NCBI GenBank assembly: GCA_963513935.1
Contig: OY740774.1
Coordinates: 97,595,668 to 97,659,667 of the forward strand
DNA: 64,000 bases
From: Aphrophora alni
Taxonomy: Eukaryota > Arthropoda > Insecta > Hemiptera > Aphrophoridae
Direction: 5' to 3'
Shown in pieces: positions 1 to 10,289 of the stretch. Within the stretch, counting starts at the first letter, position 1; each line of letters opens with the position of its first letter. The translations under genes were made by a program, and so were the position numbers. The notes beneath the pieces are model-generated. The model was not told the origin of the DNA, did no database searches, and saw only the letters and a list, made by a program, of their open reading frames with translations.

Positions 1-149
1 TTTTTATACAATTGTTCATTAAAATATTATAGTTTTGCCATTCTACAAATATCTCAATTTAAACGACCATGTTAAAATGAAACCAGATTTACTTTATATC
101 CTACAAAATCCATTTTATTAAATCACTATTATAGGGATCGTGTTGATGC
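1..149. other. AT-rich edge, no feature seen
   Basis: Short AT-rich stretch at the window edge. No open frame, RNA motif or repeat was recognised. Confidence 0.5.
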
Positions 150-290
150 ACAAATATTAGAGACACAAAGTGTATCCTACCACAAGAGTCTGGAGACATA
201 CATTAAATTTTGAAGTAACACGAGAGTGGAAGTATATCTCTAATGTATATTCAATGAGGAATGCGAGCTTTAGGGGTACTTTAATTTTCA
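150..290 (+). repeat. Dispersed repeat, copy A (second copy inverted near 40.8 kb)
   Basis: About 110-140 bases match, in reverse orientation, the segment at 40775-40885. Shared blocks include a 'tcctaccaca' start, a 'tctggagaca' block, a 'gtggaag' block and the end 'taatgtatattcaatga'. Identity is high by eye in these blocks but falls off at both sides. No coding capacity or terminal structure is visible, so the repeat class is unknown. Confidence 0.5.
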
Positions 291-1456
291 AGATGTGTTT
301 TGTAATAAGAATATTTTTTTCTACGATATTTACTCACAAATAAAACAATCCAATCAACATAACACATGAAATATATTTACATTGAAATATGTCATTTCTG
401 TTATTAATTGATTAAGTGCACTTCTTGAAATTGTAATTGTGACGCATATCACAAATTTTTGTTTAATGATTTTAAAATAATAATATTATAGCACTAAAGC
501 TATTAATGTGAATAGGCTTACTAGACGCCTTTTAGTCGGTAATGTATAGTCAACACAAATATTTCCCGTTGATAATTTCTAGTCTTCTCAACCACAATTT
601 TCTTTTCCCACCATGACTCAAGATTCTGGGTGAACTGTGTAACCTTTTGCGTCACTAGGGTGATTTAACCCATATCGCCATATACCAAGCCAGGACCCTA
701 ACTGCTAGATTCAACTCATAGCTCTTATATTTTTATTCATCCTATATTTCACCGCAATTTAAATAGCCACGTAAAGATAAATAAATTAGTAAATGTTAAA
801 TATTTGCTTAGAATTCTAATATTATTTCCATCTGGAGAAGAAAAAATGCTAACACTTTACTGAAGTTTTAACAAAAAAGACATGTATATACCTAAGGAGA
901 AGGTATGAATATCAAAGTTGAGTTTATTGATGCCAAAACTAAAGCTAGTTAATAGATTATAAGAATTGTTCATATACTGTGAATCAATGTTCATTCACTT
1001 TTAAATGTGAAACAAAAAGTCTGTAATGTCAAACAATGTCTAAAAGGAATTATAATGTATTTTTATATACAGTCTTATTATTATATACATGATTAACATT
1101 AAATTAATTATTTTGTTCATTACTTGTAAGCCAAAATACTGATTTTTGACAATCTTTTGGTTCAAAATAGTATATATTATACTTGCCCATAGCACAAAAT
1201 ATAGATTTGAATTGTTATTTTCAATTTATTCTTTATCAATTCGTAAATCTAAATATTACAGAAATTTTCAATACAACATTAAACATTAATTATCTTAAAC
1301 GTTAATTAGATAGATATTTGAAAGAATTAGTTTTATTTGGATTGGTCCTTTATTATTTAAAAAGTTGCTTAATTCTTCATTCCTAGTTTTCGTTTACCGC
1401 ACTCTCACAGCAGCCCCCTCATGAATTTATTCCATCTGATATAAGACATATAACCA

Positions 1457-1463
<7 letters not shown>
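291..1463. other. AT-rich stretch, nothing recognised
   Basis: No credible exon, RNA gene or mobile element was found. At about 640-740 the minus strand vaguely resembles a tRNA-like head, but not well enough to call. Confidence 0.4.

Positions 1464-1498
<35 letters not shown>
1464..1498. repeat. (TA)n microsatellite
   Basis: Uninterrupted TA dinucleotides over about 35 bases. Confidence 0.9.
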
Positions 1499-1499
<1 letters not shown>

Positions 1500-2402
1500 A
1501 TTCAGTTAAATGAAGTTTACTTTGAAAAAATTTTCATAATTTTCTGCTGCTCCAATGTTATACACATGGAATATTTGTATACAAAATACGCCTTAAATAC
1601 CGCCATTTTAAATCAATATTATGATTGTATAGTTAGTTTAATAACAGCTATTAAATGCATTTATATTGCCAGTGACAAAATTATTCTATGATTTATAGGA
1701 TAATTAGAATACAACACTTTTTAAAAATAGGGACAGTAATGGTTGTAACTAGAGTTGACAATTTATTTCTATCAATTTGGAGGAAATCTATTTCATTCTG
1801 TATATTTTGAACGTTCACCGACAACACACATTTTATCAATAACAAAGTTGAAACAAAATTTAAACGATTCTTCAAATTATTAAACTTGTTTAATGTTTAA
1901 CTTTAAAGGCAGTCTAACTGCCAACGAAACCCTTTAAAATATCCTTAATAAATTCCTATATCTATCGTCCAAATTGTAAAAATATTTGCCAATTACACTG
2001 CAATAAATATAAACAGCAATTTGATTAAACAGTAGCCCTACATTTACCTTCACAATATAAATTGAAAAAATAAAACAACTTTACAAAACGCCAGATTTAC
2101 AACTCAGAAACACAAATTTATGTACAACAAATATACTTTTTTTTGCGATATCAGACTTCATGAGGAATAAACGTCAAACCTATTATCAATTGTACAAAAT
2201 TAATATAGAAGAATTATCCTTAATAATTGATTTGAGATTAATCTTGTTACCTATATATATAATCTTGTTACCTATAATACATAATCATATTAAACACATA
2301 TTATAATTATTTTATTTGTTTCACTTATAAACATTAGACCATTTTTTTTGCTACATTATACTACAATATAAAATAAAATATTAGAGTAAACAAAACGAAA
2401 TA

Positions 2403-2404
<2 letters not shown>
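1499..2404. other. AT-rich stretch, minor duplication only
   Basis: The only structure seen is a small tandem duplication at about 2240-2275, where 'taatcttgttacctata' occurs twice. Short open frames here are composed of low-complexity AT sequence. Confidence 0.4.

Positions 2405-2454
<50 letters not shown>
2405..2454. repeat. (TA)n microsatellite
   Basis: About 50 bases of pure alternating TA. A spurious open frame reading Tyr-Ile repeats on the minus strand is explained by this tract. Confidence 0.92.
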
Positions 2455-2457
<3 letters not shown>

Positions 2458-3125
2458 TATGAAAATACACGTAAGAAATACAGAATGCCCTGACATTAAG
2501 CTTGACTGCACCAACCATCTTATTTATTGAAAAGGAAAAAAAAACAAAATACACAGTGTCCTTTAAGTATTCATACATCCAAGGTAATAATAATTGGGAA
2601 ATGTTTCAAATTTATAATCACCATTCGCTATAAGCCTTTGTGATTGCACGTATAGTGATACAATCAAATAAATTGTTGTATTTGAATTTATCTTGACTCA
2701 AGTTTTAAGTAGATCATTACAGAAATATAATGGAAGAATATTTATCTAGCTGTATATAACAAAACAGAACTATATAAGAAAAATCTTCATAGTAAATACA
2801 TAAATGATTTGTTTACGTGTTAAACAAAGTATTTCTAATAAAACAAAAACTACAACCTTGAATCAAAATAAAATTACGTACGGCATGAAATGCAAATTAC
2901 GACCGGAGAACAAATAGTATTTAATAAACTTAAATATTAAGGATGTTTTCATAGACCTTGCTTAATGAAAGTGATATGTAAAAATATGGCAGTGCCTGTT
3001 ATGAACAGTTTACCTAAAAATAAAAGTCCATTTATTTGTTTGTTCTATAAATTTTATAAGTAAGTTCAATATTCCACGATAAAATATGTATTTTATATAA
3101 ATAATCTAAAGATAAATTTAAAAAA
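2455..3125. other. AT-rich stretch, nothing recognised
   Basis: Non-coding in appearance on both strands. No repeat partner was noticed inside the window. Confidence 0.4.
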
Positions 3126-3460
3126 ATACAAACATTTCATTAAAATTTAACTTACAAGACTCCTTTTGATTCTTCAGTCGTCATCTTCACTCATTCCCTT
3201 AGTATTGTGTTTGAGGAAGTGGGCTAACCCACTAGATTTCAGTTCCACAGCTGTAAATAACCAGCAAAATAAGTTTAATATTCCTATTTCAAATACGGGC
3301 TTTACATCAATAATATAGAAATAAATTAAAGAAACAAACATTTTTAATAAAATACACCATACAAGACGATTTTTTGATACCTCAGTCTTCTACTTCATAC
3401 ATACCCTTAGTAATATGATTTAACAATTGCAGCTCAGTTCTACAGTTGTAAGCAAACAAG
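3126..3460. repeat. Diverged tandem duplication, about 205-bp period
   Basis: The block at 3126-3270 recurs at 3330-3460. Shared landmarks in order are an 'acaaacattt' start, 'acaagac', a 'tcagtcttct'-like block, 'cccttagta' and a 'cagttccacagctgtaa'-like end. The copies differ at many positions, so the duplication is old. Function unknown. Confidence 0.55.
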
Positions 3461-4712
3461 GTGGATTGAGTTAATGAAATGTTATATTGCTAAAAGCACT
3501 TGATTTCTTAATTAGTGTTATTTATTTCACATGGAAAATTTCTTTGTACTTTCTACAATTATTACTCGCTCATTGAACGAAATTCATTCTACAGCTAGAA
3601 TTAAAATATAGTTTCAACAAATATTTAGGCACTCTATGAAAAATTGGTTGTTTGTTTTCCAGTTAAAATAACAATAATTGAAAGTAAAATTAGAGTATTT
3701 TTAAAGGGTTAAGCAAGATGAAAGTACGCATTTAATTTCATTTCATTTTATAACCGGCAATTTACTTCGAGGATGCTCTCAGGGTTCTTAAATAAATTGT
3801 GCTCCTCTGTTTTTCTGCAACAACTTATTCTCAAGGGTATTCAAACACAGTCTCTGTTTTCACCACATATATATCTATTAAATAAAGCAGTTTCCATTAA
3901 CGTTAACCTTTATTTGTAAATACAAATTACGTAAAGTTATTTATCTTTTCTCAACCGAAAGGTACAATTTCATTATAAACATAATATTTTCCACTAGTCT
4001 ATATAGCAAACATACAGGAGGTATAAATTAACGAATTTGACCAAAACGTTTGAAATTAAATTAAATTATTGTAATAAATTAAATAACCTCTTAGTTGGAG
4101 CAGAACAGTAATTTTTTTCTCGCTTGAAATGGTGTGTGTAAATAAAATATACATATGCGATTCACTGTCAATATTATCGTAGGCAATAATAAATTCAGTT
4201 TTTAATTAAATTGGAATTTCTATTCAAAACACTTCATTTGTTTTAATTCCAAACACCAATCGTAGGCGTTGTATGCAAAGAACTGATAACCTAATGGTTT
4301 TACCGGAGTTTACAATGTTTTATCCTCTCATTTTAAAGTTCAGTGACTTATCTCCCTTGTAGGATATTTAACCGACAAAATTTCAACCTTTTATAAAGTA
4401 GTGGAATTATCATTAAACAATTTTAATTCAGTTTTTATTAACGTAAGCTAGACTAAACTTTTTGTTGATTGGTTTGGCTGATAGGTTTCATCACTTCATG
4501 GCGGGAGTGATTTATGATCTACAAACATGGGGTATTAGTTTTTCCATACACAAATGAAGGAAAGCGCTCGATAAAAATGTACGCATAATCAGCACATCAT
4601 GCGCAGCCCATGACAGAGAAAATACTTATTACAATAAATAAATGTGTACTTATTGTGTTAAAACTAATGAGTACATTTGACGTAAAAATAATAATAAAAT
4701 AAAATAAATTTT
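3461..4712. other. AT-rich stretch, nothing recognised
   Basis: No exon-like open frame, tRNA-like sequence or transposon terminus was seen. A slightly GC-richer patch at about 4480-4620 has no recognisable content. Confidence 0.4.
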
Positions 4713-4935
4713 TTCAAGTATAACCAAATAAATGAAATGACAATTTTCCACAAAAATCACTTCAATTATGCAACACAAATACAAGACGATTGTCAGGAGG
4801 GTTTGTGTGCATGTAGCAGCTGAGGATAAGAACTTAGTCATTAAAACATCGTCTTGTATTTGTGTTGCACAAATAAAGTATTTTTTTGTAAAACAAATGT
4901 GTTTTCATTCATTTGGTTATTGAAGTTTCCACAAC
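4713..4935 (+). mobile_element. Foldback (inverted-repeat) element, about 0.22 kb
   Basis: Arms of about 75 bases face each other at 4719-4790 and 4848-4922. The innermost 22 bases of each arm (4769-4790 and 4848-4869) are perfectly complementary and the outer arm is about 75-80% matched. After the right arm comes a one-sided sequence, 'tgaagtttccacaact', that resembles the tails of the foldback elements at 27.3 kb and 31.9 kb. No hammerhead-like core remains, and no convincing target-site duplication was found. It is probably an older member of the same superfamily. Confidence 0.55.
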
Positions 4936-5789
4936 TGTAACTCATTACAGTTGATTTGCAAGTAAAAGAAGCATATTATGTAATTAGTTAGGACAAATAA
5001 ATAGTCTATAGCTTATAACATAGAGATTAAATAATAGAGAACCTGATGTTGAACCCTATGTAATCTACAAAACACATATTTTAGAAGTTGAAATACATTT
5101 ACTTCCTAAATGTAACTAAATCCCTACTTAGTTTGATAACCAATAACACATATTATAACGTAGGTATTTTAATTTAACTTAGATTAGGTCACCTAACTTC
5201 AAACGAAAACTAAACAATCGCATTGCATCAATTTGTAAACACAATGAAATACATCTGTTTACAAATTTTTCTATTCGTAGATTTATAAATTAAAAGAGAA
5301 TTTGTTTTAGGTTTCAATGTCTTTCTATTTGGTGTGCTGCAACATGTTTTTCTCATTATTTTTTTATTTTAAACTGTCAAGTCGAAGTGCGACGTAATAT
5401 GTCACTGACTTGTCGCTAAAGCAGAGAATTTTCTGTGGAAGGAATGCTTTGGATTTATAACTTCCTATTTGGAGTTGGTTTACTGTATATTGAAAAATGT
5501 GTGAATAAGAGTGATAGAAGTACTAATATTTACTGATACTGGCATTGTGAGGTACATGTAAAGTGATAAAATAGATCATATTATTGAGTAAACTATGATA
5601 TTATTTCCAAGATAATATCTACAATACCTACCATTTATTCTACTACTAAAATATGGAAATGCTTTTATAATACTTATTGCTCAGAAAATCGTAACTGTTT
5701 CCCACTCTTGTAGTCAAAGAATAAAACAAATGAATTTGACTTTTTTGTTGTTTAAATTTGAATCGTTTTTCTATTATATCACGTTATAC
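4936..5789. other. AT-rich stretch, nothing recognised
   Basis: No open frame with protein-like composition. No repeat partner identified. Confidence 0.4.
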
Positions 5790-5985
5790 AAAAAGGGGAG
5801 AAAACCATGAACACAGACGACCCTTAGTCCTCAAATACTCTAATAGTGTCCGATTTAGCAGAAAACAAGAGATACCGTTTACGAAAGATAAAATAGAGGG
5901 ATCTAACCAGACAGCACATTAAAAACTGTATACGTCCAGCTATGGTCCCTAGAGGTTACCGTCGCCGTATTCAGTATATGCGAGC
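5790..5985 (+). repeat. Dispersed repeat family 'R1', copy 1
   Basis: This segment shares ordered blocks with four other places: 15425-15595, 20075-20215, 60365-60990 and 61985-62480. Landmarks are 'gaaagataaaat', 'agggat', a 'gtagattcagctatggt'-like block (here 'gtccagctatggtcc') and, downstream, a 'cccgtaatcgtat'-like block and 'cctctaagggg'. Copies 1 and 2 both sit a few hundred bases upstream of Penelope-like remnants. They might therefore be part of that element, but copies 3-5 have no such neighbour. Class unknown. Confidence 0.5.
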
Positions 5986-6454
5986 CTCTAAGGGGATGAA
6001 GATGGCTAGATAATCACATAAAAGTGAATTTGCGTAAGTTAATGACTTAAAAAATCATATGGCGTTCAATTAGTGATAAAATATGAAATTTTACGATATA
6101 ATAACTTAAACAGCAAGTAATTGAAACGTACAATTTTTTACAATATCGAATGGATAGCCTTAAAACGTATTTAATCTAGACATATATTTAAACCTACTTA
6201 TCTGTGTAGTTATTACCCAAATAGTTCAATATTCTCTACATGTAGCACTTTTACTACATCAGATTATTTATAATCGGTAAAATAATTTATAATAAAACAT
6301 ATTTGCAATATGTTCAGATTATTTTGGAAAATATTAATCCCACATGATTCTACATTGCAGTGGCCAAATGTAAATAAAAAAATGATTTATTAAAACAATA
6401 AATATCGTTAAACTTACGTCGACCAATCGTTGGATATTTTATTTTGTCATTACT
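5986..6454. other. AT-rich spacer before the Penelope-like element
   Basis: No reverse-transcriptase-like coding sequence is visible here, which is why the downstream Penelope-like element is called 5'-truncated. Confidence 0.5.
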
Positions 6455-6466
6455 GCTGTTTCAGTT

Positions 6467-7045
6467 GTGCCATACAACCATAGAATACATAACTCATTGA
6501 GTAACGCCTTCAGAAAAATAGGTTACATTACAACGTATAGCACTAAGAATAGTTTGTCGCAAATACTCAATAGAATTACAAACGACAACAATAAATTCCA
6601 ACAAACAGGAGTATACCAGATAACATGCGCTGACTGCCCCAAAAAATACATAGGACAGACTGGTCGATCGTTTTATAAGAGATTCAAAGAACATCTTCCT
6701 CCCGCAATACAATCAGCACAACCCCCGAAAACAGAGTCAAAATTTGCTGAACACATTATGGAAACAGCGCACGGATATGATGTGATTGACAAATCTTTGA
6801 CAATTCTACATAAGTGCAGCAAGGGAAGGCGCATGAATGCTCTTGAACAGTATGAAATATACAAAGCTTTCAGGACAGACAAAGAATCGCTACTTAATTT
6901 CAACTCCAATCCATTGTTCGACATAGTAATAGATATCGCAGAAGCAAATACAGACAAGAACTGTGCTCAACCCTATACCGACAGTATAGCCGTGGGCAGT
7001 AAACAGACCACACGCACTAAAAATGTGCGAGCGTGTATTCGTTAA
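6467..7045 (+). pseudogene. Penelope-like GIY-YIG endonuclease domain, 5'-truncated ORF
   Basis: The open frame encodes 192 residues from the C-terminal end of a Penelope-like element polyprotein. A full protein carries a reverse transcriptase followed by this nuclease, and together they insert the element. Visible motifs are Gly-Val-Tyr at residues 48-50, a Cys-x2-Cys pair at 54 and 57, Tyr-Ile-Gly at 61-63, Arg67, and Phe-Ala-Glu-His at 93-96, which contains the likely metal-binding Glu95. A later conserved stretch lies around 121-133. The first codon is GTG, and the opening V-P-Y is the usual family sequence just before the GIY-YIG core. It is an internal fragment, not a true start. There are no internal stops, so the insertion is fairly young. 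Confidence 0.85.
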
Positions 7046-7115
7046 TATTTGTGAACTAGTGTGCATAAGTGTTTTTACGTGTAATATGTGCTTTTAATTT
7101 TATAATGACGAAGGA

Positions 7116-7187
7116 CAATAGTCCTTAACTTGAAAATGGCTGAATAGCCGAAACGGCCGTCGTTGGAAGTTTTAAATAAGACTATTG
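7116..7187 (+). ncRNA. Hammerhead-ribozyme-like motif at Penelope-like 3' end
   Basis: Core positions 3-9 lie at 7130-7136 and read UUGAAAA. They are followed by one extra U, helix II (GGCU/AGCC with loop GAAU, 7138-7149), GAAA (7150-7153), a tiny helix III (CGGCCG) and UC (7160-7161). Helix I starts with AAC/GUU and continues distally with an 8-base perfect pairing, 7116-7123 with 7180-7187. Compared with the hammerhead consensus CUGANGA, C3 is U and G8 is A, which keeps the 3-8 pair. Hammerhead motifs are known from Penelope-like elements. Activity here is uncertain because of the core changes and the extra base. Confidence 0.6.
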
Positions 7188-7215
7188 GACGGTAAGTTCA
7201 AAAACGTTTACTTAA

Positions 7216-7235
7216 CCCTCCGTTACCCACGTGGG
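7216..7235 (+). repeat. piggyBac left terminal inverted repeat
   Basis: CCCTCCGTTACCCACGTGGG is the exact reverse complement of the right terminus at 10095-10114. It contains the palindrome CCCACGTGGG. The terminal CCC next to TTAA fits the family. Confidence 0.95.
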
Positions 7236-7365
7236 GTCTGTGGGGACCCCACGCGCGCGTTTTTACATCTACAGTGGCGCTCCCCAGCGTCTAAGCTTCG
7301 TGGCTTCGAGTACCTTCCCACTCAGTATTGCTCCAGCCGGCGCCCAGCTCGGATCGGAGTGCAAG

Positions 7366-7526
7366 GTAAGTCATCAGTCCATTTTTGCAGTTTTTTGTTG
7401 AAAAACGTGGTTGGGGTCCTAGTGGACCCCACGTGGGTAACTTCGTAGCAAAATTGTAATCCATTCCATCCATGATTTTTTTAAATTTTTTGGGAATTTG
7501 ATAGGTCATTTGATGATTCTTTTCAG
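7366..7526 (+). other. Probable intron in the transposase 5' leader
   Basis: A consensus donor (AAG|GTAAGT, exon ending at 7365) is followed 161 bases later by a pyrimidine-rich acceptor (tcttttcag, ending at 7526). This lies just upstream of the transposase ATG at 7547. Removing it would leave a short untranslated leader. It is inferred from splice-site sequence only. Confidence 0.45.
7411..7441 (+). promoter_or_regulatory. Left subterminal repeat of piggyBac element
   Basis: A partly palindromic block ('ggggtcc', short spacer, 'ggacccc', then 'acgtgggtaac') matches the right subterminal block at 10054-10081 and echoes the terminal repeat. Such internal repeats in piggyBac-type elements are usually transposase-binding sites. 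It also falls inside the proposed leader intron, which would keep it out of the spliced mRNA. Confidence 0.6.
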
Positions 7527-7546
7527 ATTTACCTGTTTCTTGAAAC

Positions 7547-9316
7547 ATGTTTTCTGTAGAGGAGTCAATTAGAGCAGAGTTGGAGCGGCTAGAGAGGGAG
7601 GACCCAAGGGAAGAGTGGAGTTTGGACGAATTGGACAGTGAAGAGGATGATGCATTTTTGCCCAATGACGATAACGTTCTGGATGAGTTTATTGTAGATG
7701 AAGAACCAACACTGGATCCTTTTTTACCTCAGACTCCGTCAGATTCAGACTCGGATGAAGATCGAGACTTCCTCCTGGGAAAAGACGGCGAGACCATTTG
7801 GTCGACAACAGCTATGAGGAAGAGAACAAGTAGAACGCCAGCAAGAAACATCATAACTCATCTTCCAGGTGCTAAAGGGGATGCCCGAGCCTGTGACACC
7901 GCGCTCTCTTTTTTTAAATTATTCTTGAGTGAAGACATTGTTCAGTTGATCGTACTCCACACTAATGAGGAAATCTGCAGAAGACAGGCAAATGCCCCAA
8001 ATAAGGAGAGGTACGCGGGAACCACTGATACCGTGGAGATTGAGGGTCTAGTTGGATTCCTTTTACTCTGTGGGGCTACGAAGAACTCTGACGTGATGCA
8101 CAGTGAACTTTTCTCCAAGAAATTCGGCATTCCATTCTTCAGATGTGTGATGTCCAAGAACAGATTTATGTTCCTTCTTCAGAATCTGAGGTTTGATTCA
8201 AAGGAAACACGCGACGAGAGGAGAAGAAATGATAAATTCGCGCCCTTTCGTGAATTTTGGAATATCTTGGTGGCAAATTGTGGAAACTATTATACCCCTT
8301 CTGAATATGTTACAATCGATGAGACGCTTCTCAGCTTTAGAGGGAAGTGCCCGTTCAAAATGTACATACCAAACAAACCTGATAAATACGGACTAAAAAT
8401 TGTTTCACTCTGCGATGCTCGCACATTTTATTTTTGCAAGGGGATACCCTACGTGGGTAGAGATACATTGATCCGCGAAGGTTCCCTCCTGTTGCCAACA
8501 TGCTACGTCACTCATCTTTGTGAAGACATAAAGAACACCAACCGCAATGTAACAGCAGATAATTGGTTCTCATCAATTGAATTAGCAGAAGAGCTTTCTC
8601 AACGTAAACTCACTTATGTGGGGACACTGCGTAAGAACAAGAGAGAAATTCCTCCTGAATTAATAGCTGTAAAAGGATTACCACCTATGACATCGAGATT
8701 TGTTTACCAGCCCGACAAAATGCTCACGTCATTCTCAGAAAAGAAGAATAAGAATGTGATTCTTTTGTCGACAATGCATGATTCAGGGACAGTGAATCCT
8801 AACTCAAGAAAGCCTGAAATCGTTGAGTTCTATAATCTGACAAAAGGAGGGGTTGACTGCTTCGACAAAATGTGCCATTCTTACACCACAAAGAGGTATT
8901 CTTGCCGCTGGCCCATGAGATATTTTTACGGTGCTCTGGATATAATGGGAATAAACAGCTATGTTTTGTTCTCTTTGGCTGAAAACAAGATGTCTCGATC
9001 AGAGTTTTTGAAAGAAGTTGCTTACGGTTTGGCTGAACCTCACATGAAACGAAGGCGTGATAATCCAAGGATTGCAAAACAACTACGTTTCGAAATTGAG
9101 TTGATTATTGGGGTTGAAGCCGATCAATCATTAGCTGATGCTCAGCCTCCTGTCAAGAAAATGAGATGCCACATGTGCGATAGAAAAAAAGACAGGAAAA
9201 CCATCAACAGATGCATCAAATGTCACCGCCCAGTTTGCAAGGAACACGAAAAAAATATTCGATCGTGTGTGAATTGCAGCCAAACTCTTGAAGAAGACGA
9301 GGCAGAAGAAGACTGA
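7547..9316 (+). CDS. piggyBac-type transposase, intact
   Basis: The gene encodes a 589-residue cut-and-paste transposase of the DDE_Tnp_1_7 family that excises and inserts this element at TTAA sites in the nucleus. The N terminus (residues 1-80) is very acidic, with Asp/Glu/Ser runs. The RNase H-like catalytic core carries the expected aspartates: Asp258 (in VTIDET), Asp338 (in TADNWF), and Asp437 and Asp440 (in GGVDCFDK). These match the D268/D346/D447/D450 spacing of the cabbage-looper enzyme. A C-terminal cysteine-rich zinc-binding domain spans Cys541-x2-Cys544 to Cys574-x2-Cys577 and in relatives binds the element ends. The tail is again acidic. The ATG follows a likely leader intron. No frameshift or stop interrupts it. 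The length is normal for the family. Confidence 0.96.
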   Translation: MFSVEESIRAELERLEREDPREEWSLDELDSEEDDAFLPNDDNVLDEFIVDEEPTLDPFLPQTPSDSDSDEDRDFLLGKDGETIWSTTAMRKRTSRTPARNIITHLPGAKGDARACDTALSFFKLFLSEDIVQLIVLHTNEEICRRQANAPNKERYAGTTDTVEIEGLVGFLLLCGATKNSDVMHSELFSKKFGIPFFRCVMSKNRFMFLLQNLRFDSKETRDERRRNDKFAPFREFWNILVANCGNYYTPSEYVTIDETLLSFRGKCPFKMYIPNKPDKYGLKIVSLCDARTFYFCKGIPYVGRDTLIREGSLLLPTCYVTHLCEDIKNTNRNVTADNWFSSIELAEELSQRKLTYVGTLRKNKREIPPELIAVKGLPPMTSRFVYQPDKMLTSFSEKKNKNVILLSTMHDSGTVNPNSRKPEIVEFYNLTKGGVDCFDKMCHSYTTKRYSCRWPMRYFYGALDIMGINSYVLFSLAENKMSRSEFLKEVAYGLAEPHMKRRRDNPRIAKQLRFEIELIIGVEADQSLADAQPPVKKMRCHMCDRKKDRKTINRCIKCHRPVCKEHEKNIRSCVNCSQTLEEDEAEED

Positions 9317-9745
9317 TTTTGTGATAGTCACAATTTGCAATAGTGGAAAGTTACTGTGACGTTTTTTTTTGTTTTTGTTTTTTTTTCTGTTTTACTATTT
9401 TAACAAGTATTATTCAAGAGGTTTTTTTTATGTTTCCAAGGTATTCAAGAAATGTGATTGAGTTATTTGTGATTGTTTTTTGAAGACGAGTCAGAAAAAG
9501 ACTGATTTTGTGATAGTCACATTTTGCAATAGTGGAAGGCTAAGTTTGCGATAAGTATTTTATGTGACTAGGTACTATAGTCAAACAATATTACCAGACT
9601 GAAAAGTTTTAGCTGTAAAGTTCAGGTTTACTGTGACGTTTTTTTTTCTGTTTTACTATTTTACTAGGTATTATTCTAGATGTTTTTTATTTTTCCAAGG
9701 TGTTCTAGAAATATGTCTGTGAAGTTTTGTAAAGATTGAGTTATT
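9290..9745 (+). repeat. Internal duplication of the transposase 3' end and UTR
   Basis: The last codons, stop and following 3' UTR (from about 9290) recur from about 9479. The second copy preserves 'gacgag', a Lys-rich version of the acidic tail, the stop codon context 'gactgattttgtgatag', the 'caatagtgg' block and later the 'ttactgtgacg' block with poly-T. The second copy carries roughly 90 extra bases. The duplication lies within the element and does not affect the reading frame. Confidence 0.75.
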
Positions 9746-10053
9746 TTGATCAAGAATATATATTTTTTTTCATGGCCCTTTTCAAGGACTGGTCATTTTC
9801 CCAGATTTGATATTTCATTCGGGTATTCTGTTGGTAAGTACTTGCCAGTTTCAAACTTCATTCGTCTCCTAGGATGACTCAAACAGTGAGAACGAGGAAT
9901 TTGTGAGGGAAAAGCCGTTATTTCGAGTCCCGTGACTTCCCTATAGAGACTAGATCTATCAAAATTTATTTCAACACGTTTTCTATAGCCCTATACTACT
10001 TCTGAAAATATTGGAAGCTGCAAAGATGGGAGTTAGCAGCGCGAAAATGGGTG

Positions 10054-10081
10054 GGGTCCGCAGGGACCCCACGTGGGTAAC
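10054..10081 (+). promoter_or_regulatory. Right subterminal repeat of piggyBac element
   Basis: 'ggggtcc', a short spacer, 'ggacccc' and 'acgtgggtaac' form the counterpart of 7411-7441. It sits 13 bases inside the right terminal repeat, whereas the left copy is about 190 bases inside. Such asymmetry is typical of piggyBac ends. Confidence 0.65.
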
Positions 10082-10094
10082 GTTTAAACTCTGT

Positions 10095-10114
10095 CCCACG
10101 TGGGTAACGGAGGG
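10095..10114 (-). repeat. piggyBac right terminal inverted repeat
   Basis: Exact 20-base inverted match of 7216-7235, directly followed by TTAA at 10115-10118. Confidence 0.95.
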
Positions 10115-10289
10115 TTAATACTTAGGAGTTTATAAACGCAATTAATTATTTCGTTAAATGCAACAATGTGCAATGTCGTAAAACTTGTAAACTGTAATAA
10201 ATGTGTACAACAAAACTGCTGACTTTACTCGGAAGCAGAGATAAATGACGTGATTTTAACCTGTAAGTACCAGACGAGCAACGATTTAA

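Larger units (their letters stand above)
6455..7211 (+). mobile_element. 5'-truncated Penelope-like retroelement, copy 1
   Basis: The block contains the C-terminal GIY-YIG part of a Penelope-like polyprotein (6467-7045), then an untranslated 3' region ending in a hammerhead-like RNA structure (7116-7187). The reverse transcriptase that should precede the endonuclease is missing, so this is a 5'-truncated insertion. The left junction is estimated at about 6455. The right edge abuts the TTAA of the piggyBac element. A second, more decayed copy is at 15911-16560 with the same order of parts. No target-site duplication could be identified. Confidence 0.8.
7212..10118 (+). mobile_element. Complete piggyBac-family DNA transposon
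   Basis: TTAA is present at both ends (7212-7215 and 10115-10118), the hallmark piggyBac target-site duplication. Inside it are perfect 20-bp inverted termini, subterminal repeats and one intact transposase gene. The element without TTAA is 2899 bp. It inserted directly at the 3' edge of the Penelope-like remnant and is clearly GC-richer than its surroundings. Perfect termini, TTAA on both sides and an unbroken gene suggest a recent and possibly still competent copy. Only experiment or comparison with other individuals could show that. Confidence 0.95.

Noticed and set aside
2381..2578. 65-codon minus-strand frame
   Set aside because: It runs through the (TA)n tract and encodes Tyr-Ile repeats; low complexity only.
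6467..6469. Start codon of the Penelope-like frame
   Set aside because: The codon is GTG and matches an internal family residue (Val), so it is not a real start; the protein is truncated upstream.
7291..7665. Frames on both strands around the piggyBac 5' end
   Set aside because: Shadows of the transposase and the terminal repeat region; composition comes from the acidic Glu/Asp codons read in reverse.
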